Assembly: GCA_039024895.1 (NCBI GenBank)
Contig: JBCCPJ010000007.1
Span: forward strand, 62,001 to 126,000
Source: JAJDOD01 sp039024895
GTDB taxonomy: Bacteria; Pseudomonadota; Alphaproteobacteria; Rhodobacterales; Rhodobacteraceae
Direction of reading: 5' to 3'
Length of the DNA: 64,000 nt
The translations under genes were made by a program, and so were the position numbers. Below are positions 62,261 to 64,000 of the stretch, in pieces; the stretch's first letter is position 1, and the number at the start of each line of letters is the position of its first letter. The notes under the pieces are model-generated. The model did no database searches. It was given only the letters and a program-made list of their open reading frames with translations, and was not told the DNA's origin.

Positions 62261-62391
62261 GAAATTGGGGAAGCTGTCACTCGATACAAGCACGGGCGAG
62301 CCGTATTCACTGTTCGGTGGCAAAGAACGATCGCGCAGTTGCACACCATCTCTTTGCATTTTGTGGCACCAACATAAGAGGAGTGCGCTCC

Positions 62392-62664
62392 GTGCCCGGC
62401 AGAACGACGTTGAACATCTCACTTCCCGAGGTCATGCGCGCCTGGGTTGAAACCCGTGTCAACAGCGGTGAGTTCGCGAATGCGAGCGACTATGTCCGCG
62501 ATCTCATGCGTCACGATCAAGAGCAGGTGAAGGAAGCGCTCGACGCCAACACCGTAGCAGGCATAAGGAAAGGCATCGCGGATGTGCGGGCGGGCCGTCG
62601 GCACGACGCTGACCAGGTTCTTGATCGGCTTGAACGCAAGTACAAGGCCGATCCTGACACCTAA
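62392..62664 (+). CDS. parD: ParD-type antitoxin
   Basis: 90 residues from a GTG with AAGAGG about ten bases upstream. The ribbon-helix-helix DNA-binding part is TTLNISLPEVMRAWVETRV, then EFANASDYVRDLMR; the C-terminal VRAGRRHDADQVLDRLERKY binds the toxin. The TAATG overlap with the next frame is typical for parDE. A longer antisense frame from 61345 is a shadow of the siderophore gene and is not used. Confidence 0.85.
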   Translation: MPGRTTLNISLPEVMRAWVETRVNSGEFANASDYVRDLMRHDQEQVKEALDANTVAGIRKGIADVRAGRRHDADQVLDRLERKYKADPDT

Positions 62665-63062
62665 TGAAATTTGTTTTCACTGCCGAGGCCGAAGCTGATT
62701 TCGAGTCCATTGGCGACTACATAGCCGTGGACGTGCCGCAACGGGCCATATCCTTTCTCAAATAGGTCCACGCGGCCTGCATCAACCTCAGCGCAGAACC
62801 GGCAAGACGCGTTGTCGGCCCCTTCGACGGCATGTCCGTGCGCCAGTCGAACCACGGACGATATCGAATCTACTTCTGTTGGGATGAGCAAGACGACACG
62901 GTCCGCATACTTTATATTCGCCATTTGTCGCGCAAAACCTGGATTTTTCGGGCGCGACCTAGGCTCAGGCGCTTTCGCCGCACCCATCGGCCACCACCCG
63001 CATCAACTGTTTCGCATACAGATATTGTTCCGGTGAAATATCGTTTTTGTTCAGCAACTTAA
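62664..63062 (+). pseudogene. parE: ParE-type toxin with internal stop
   Basis: The frame starts MKFVFTAEAEADFESIGDYI and continues with AISFLK, then an amber TAG at 62763 (after 33 codons), then HAACINLSAEPARRVVGPFD, SVRQSNHGRYRIYFCWDEQD and VRILYIRHLSRKTW, the rest of a RelE/ParE toxin. The frame stays open to 63062, beyond the normal end (near 62945). As written, the toxin is truncated to 33 residues. Confidence 0.82.
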
Positions 63063-63538
63063 CCGCGCCAACTCCTGGTAGTCACTCGATGTATTAGAGT
63101 CACCATTAAACAGCACCTCGTCGCTAATATAAACTTATCGTGAGGGATGTTCTTTACGTGGGGAAAACGGACAGCATATAACACTCCGGGTCGACACTTT
63201 ATCACCCGGCAGTTCTGCTGTGCTTGGTGACGAGTGGTAATACGTAATTTGGTAGTGTCGGGGTGACATGACTTCGGATTTAAATCGTTGCGCTGTTTTG
63301 CGCAAGTGGGGGGTGTCGGCATGAGTGCGTTCGACACTTGTATATATAGTGCGGACGCCTGCACATCTTCGCTGCTTGCTCAACCGTCGGCGCCGCTTAT
63401 CAAGCACTTTGCATCACGAACTGACGCGAGATTGCTGCTGCCGGACTCCATTTCGATCACGGCAACCTCATTACGGCGACCACAGCGCGACACGTCCGCG
63501 CCGCATTTTTCGCGGAAGAAGTTTTAACGGTTCAGACT
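63063..63538. other. Intergenic DNA before the AMP-binding gene
   Basis: About 475 bases with no recognisable gene, RNA or repeat. It should contain the promoter of the gene at 63539. A TGTATATATAGTG stretch near 63340 is AT-rich, but no convincing -35/-10 pair is seen. Confidence 0.45.
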
Positions 63539-64000
63539 ATGCAAGTACTTCCTCCGAGAGACATCTCGATTTCCACCGAAAAATACGCGCGCGTCGAGGC
63601 CCTCTTAACGGGTACCTACGATCCTGAACTGAGCCTTTTCGAGCATTTCCGCCGCATTGCCGACATCATGGATGATGCGCCGGCAATTCTGCACTTTGAT
63701 ACGCAACTCACCTATCGCGCCCTCTTGGATGCCGTCGAGAGGCTCGCAGCGCGCTTGGTCGATGCTGGCATCGGCCACGGCGATAGGGTGGGCATTCTGG
63801 CGGAACGCGGCCCAGAGGCGATTGTGGCTATGCTTGCCACGACCCGGATCGGTGCATCTTACACGCCACTGGTGCCAACCTATCACGAAGCCCAGATTGG
63901 GTCGATCATCGCTGATATCGAAGCGTCGGCCCTGATCGCTGGTGCAGATCTGCTCACGGCGGCCCATGAGGCAGCGCCGGAAGGCTGCAAAGTGCTCGAC
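63539..64000 (+). CDS. AMP-binding (adenylate-forming) enzyme, N-terminal part
   Basis: 154 codons, open at the window end. RALLDAVERLAARLVDAGIG, GDRVGILAERGPEAIVAMLA and GASYTPLVPTYHEAQIGSII are the first part of an adenylation domain, as in acyl-CoA synthetases and NRPS A-domains; the TSGTTG motif would lie just beyond. With a siderophore-interacting gene 1.3 kb away, a siderophore-related enzyme is possible but unproven. Confidence 0.85.
   Translation, partial: MQVLPPRDISISTEKYARVEALLTGTYDPELSLFEHFRRIADIMDDAPAILHFDTQLTYRALLDAVERLAARLVDAGIGHGDRVGILAERGPEAIVAMLATTRIGASYTPLVPTYHEAQIGSIIADIEASALIAGADLLTAAHEAAPEGCKVLD

Noticed and set aside
61345..62664. 439-codon open frame on the plus strand
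   Set aside because: Most of it is antisense to the siderophore-interacting protein gene and has no motifs; only its last 90 codons are real, as ParD from the GTG at 62392.

Overview
The window looks like a chromosome segment of a marine alphaproteobacterium of the order Rhodobacterales (Roseobacter-type). This rests on the FlaF/FlbT/DUF1217 flagellar set, the NusA-operon gene rimP, a DUF1989-GcvT fusion beside a betaine-type ABC transporter, TGA-N9-TCA iron-box architecture, and moderate GC with an AT-rich flagellar core. All identifications come from reading the translations and motifs; no database search was run.

Layout. 1-11 kb is mostly housekeeping: rimP (partial) behind a terminator-like hairpin, a CAP-domain protein, proline iminopeptidase, ubiG, marR/nitrilase/grxC/comF, a methyltransferase, hemH, two L,D-transpeptidase-like proteins, a second CAP-domain lipoprotein, and a protein made of exact 25-residue tandem repeats. 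11.3-18.6 kb is a LacI-controlled sugar operon (ATPase, GH63-like glycoside hydrolase, two unusual permeases, binding protein) with a perfect palindromic operator. 18.7-22.8 kb holds an overlapping membrane protein / acyl carrier protein / B12-radical-SAM operon, a divergent TetR regulator, and an iron-type alcohol dehydrogenase with a small overlapping downstream gene. 23.0-24.3 kb is a decayed IS3-family element carrying three copies of a small palindrome.

24.4-49.9 kb is one contiguous flagellar locus: flgD, fliK, a rod-binding FlgJ domain, a FlgN-like protein, flagellin, flaF, flbT, DUF1217, fliI, flgBC-fliEQ-flgFGAH, a FliL paralogue, a FliJ-like protein, flhB-fliR-flhA, a lytic transglycosylase, a large secreted protein, motA, a MotE-like protein, a coiled-coil membrane protein, fliL, fliF, fliH, fliN and fliP. 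flgE, flgK, flgL, flgI, motB, fliG and fliM are absent here. The locus stops after fliP at 0.6 kb of unrecognised DNA and a heavily decayed IS3-type element, so both flanks carry dead insertion sequences.

51.5-58.9 kb is a quaternary-amine module: betaine-type binding protein, a permease with a long N-terminal extension, ATPase, a DUF1989-GcvT fusion enzyme and a divergent LacI regulator with two matching operators. 59-60.4 kb is a sigma-54 activator pseudogene interrupted by an internally deleted IS3 element with matching ends and a 4-bp target duplication, fused directly to a LysR fragment. 61.4-64 kb carries a siderophore-interacting reductase with a candidate iron box, a ParD antitoxin with a nonsense-interrupted ParE, and the start of an AMP-binding enzyme cut by the window edge.

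The most unusual items are the 25-residue repeat protein, the membrane/ACP/radical-SAM operon, the palindrome copies inside the dead IS, and the accessory domains grafted onto three ABC permeases.
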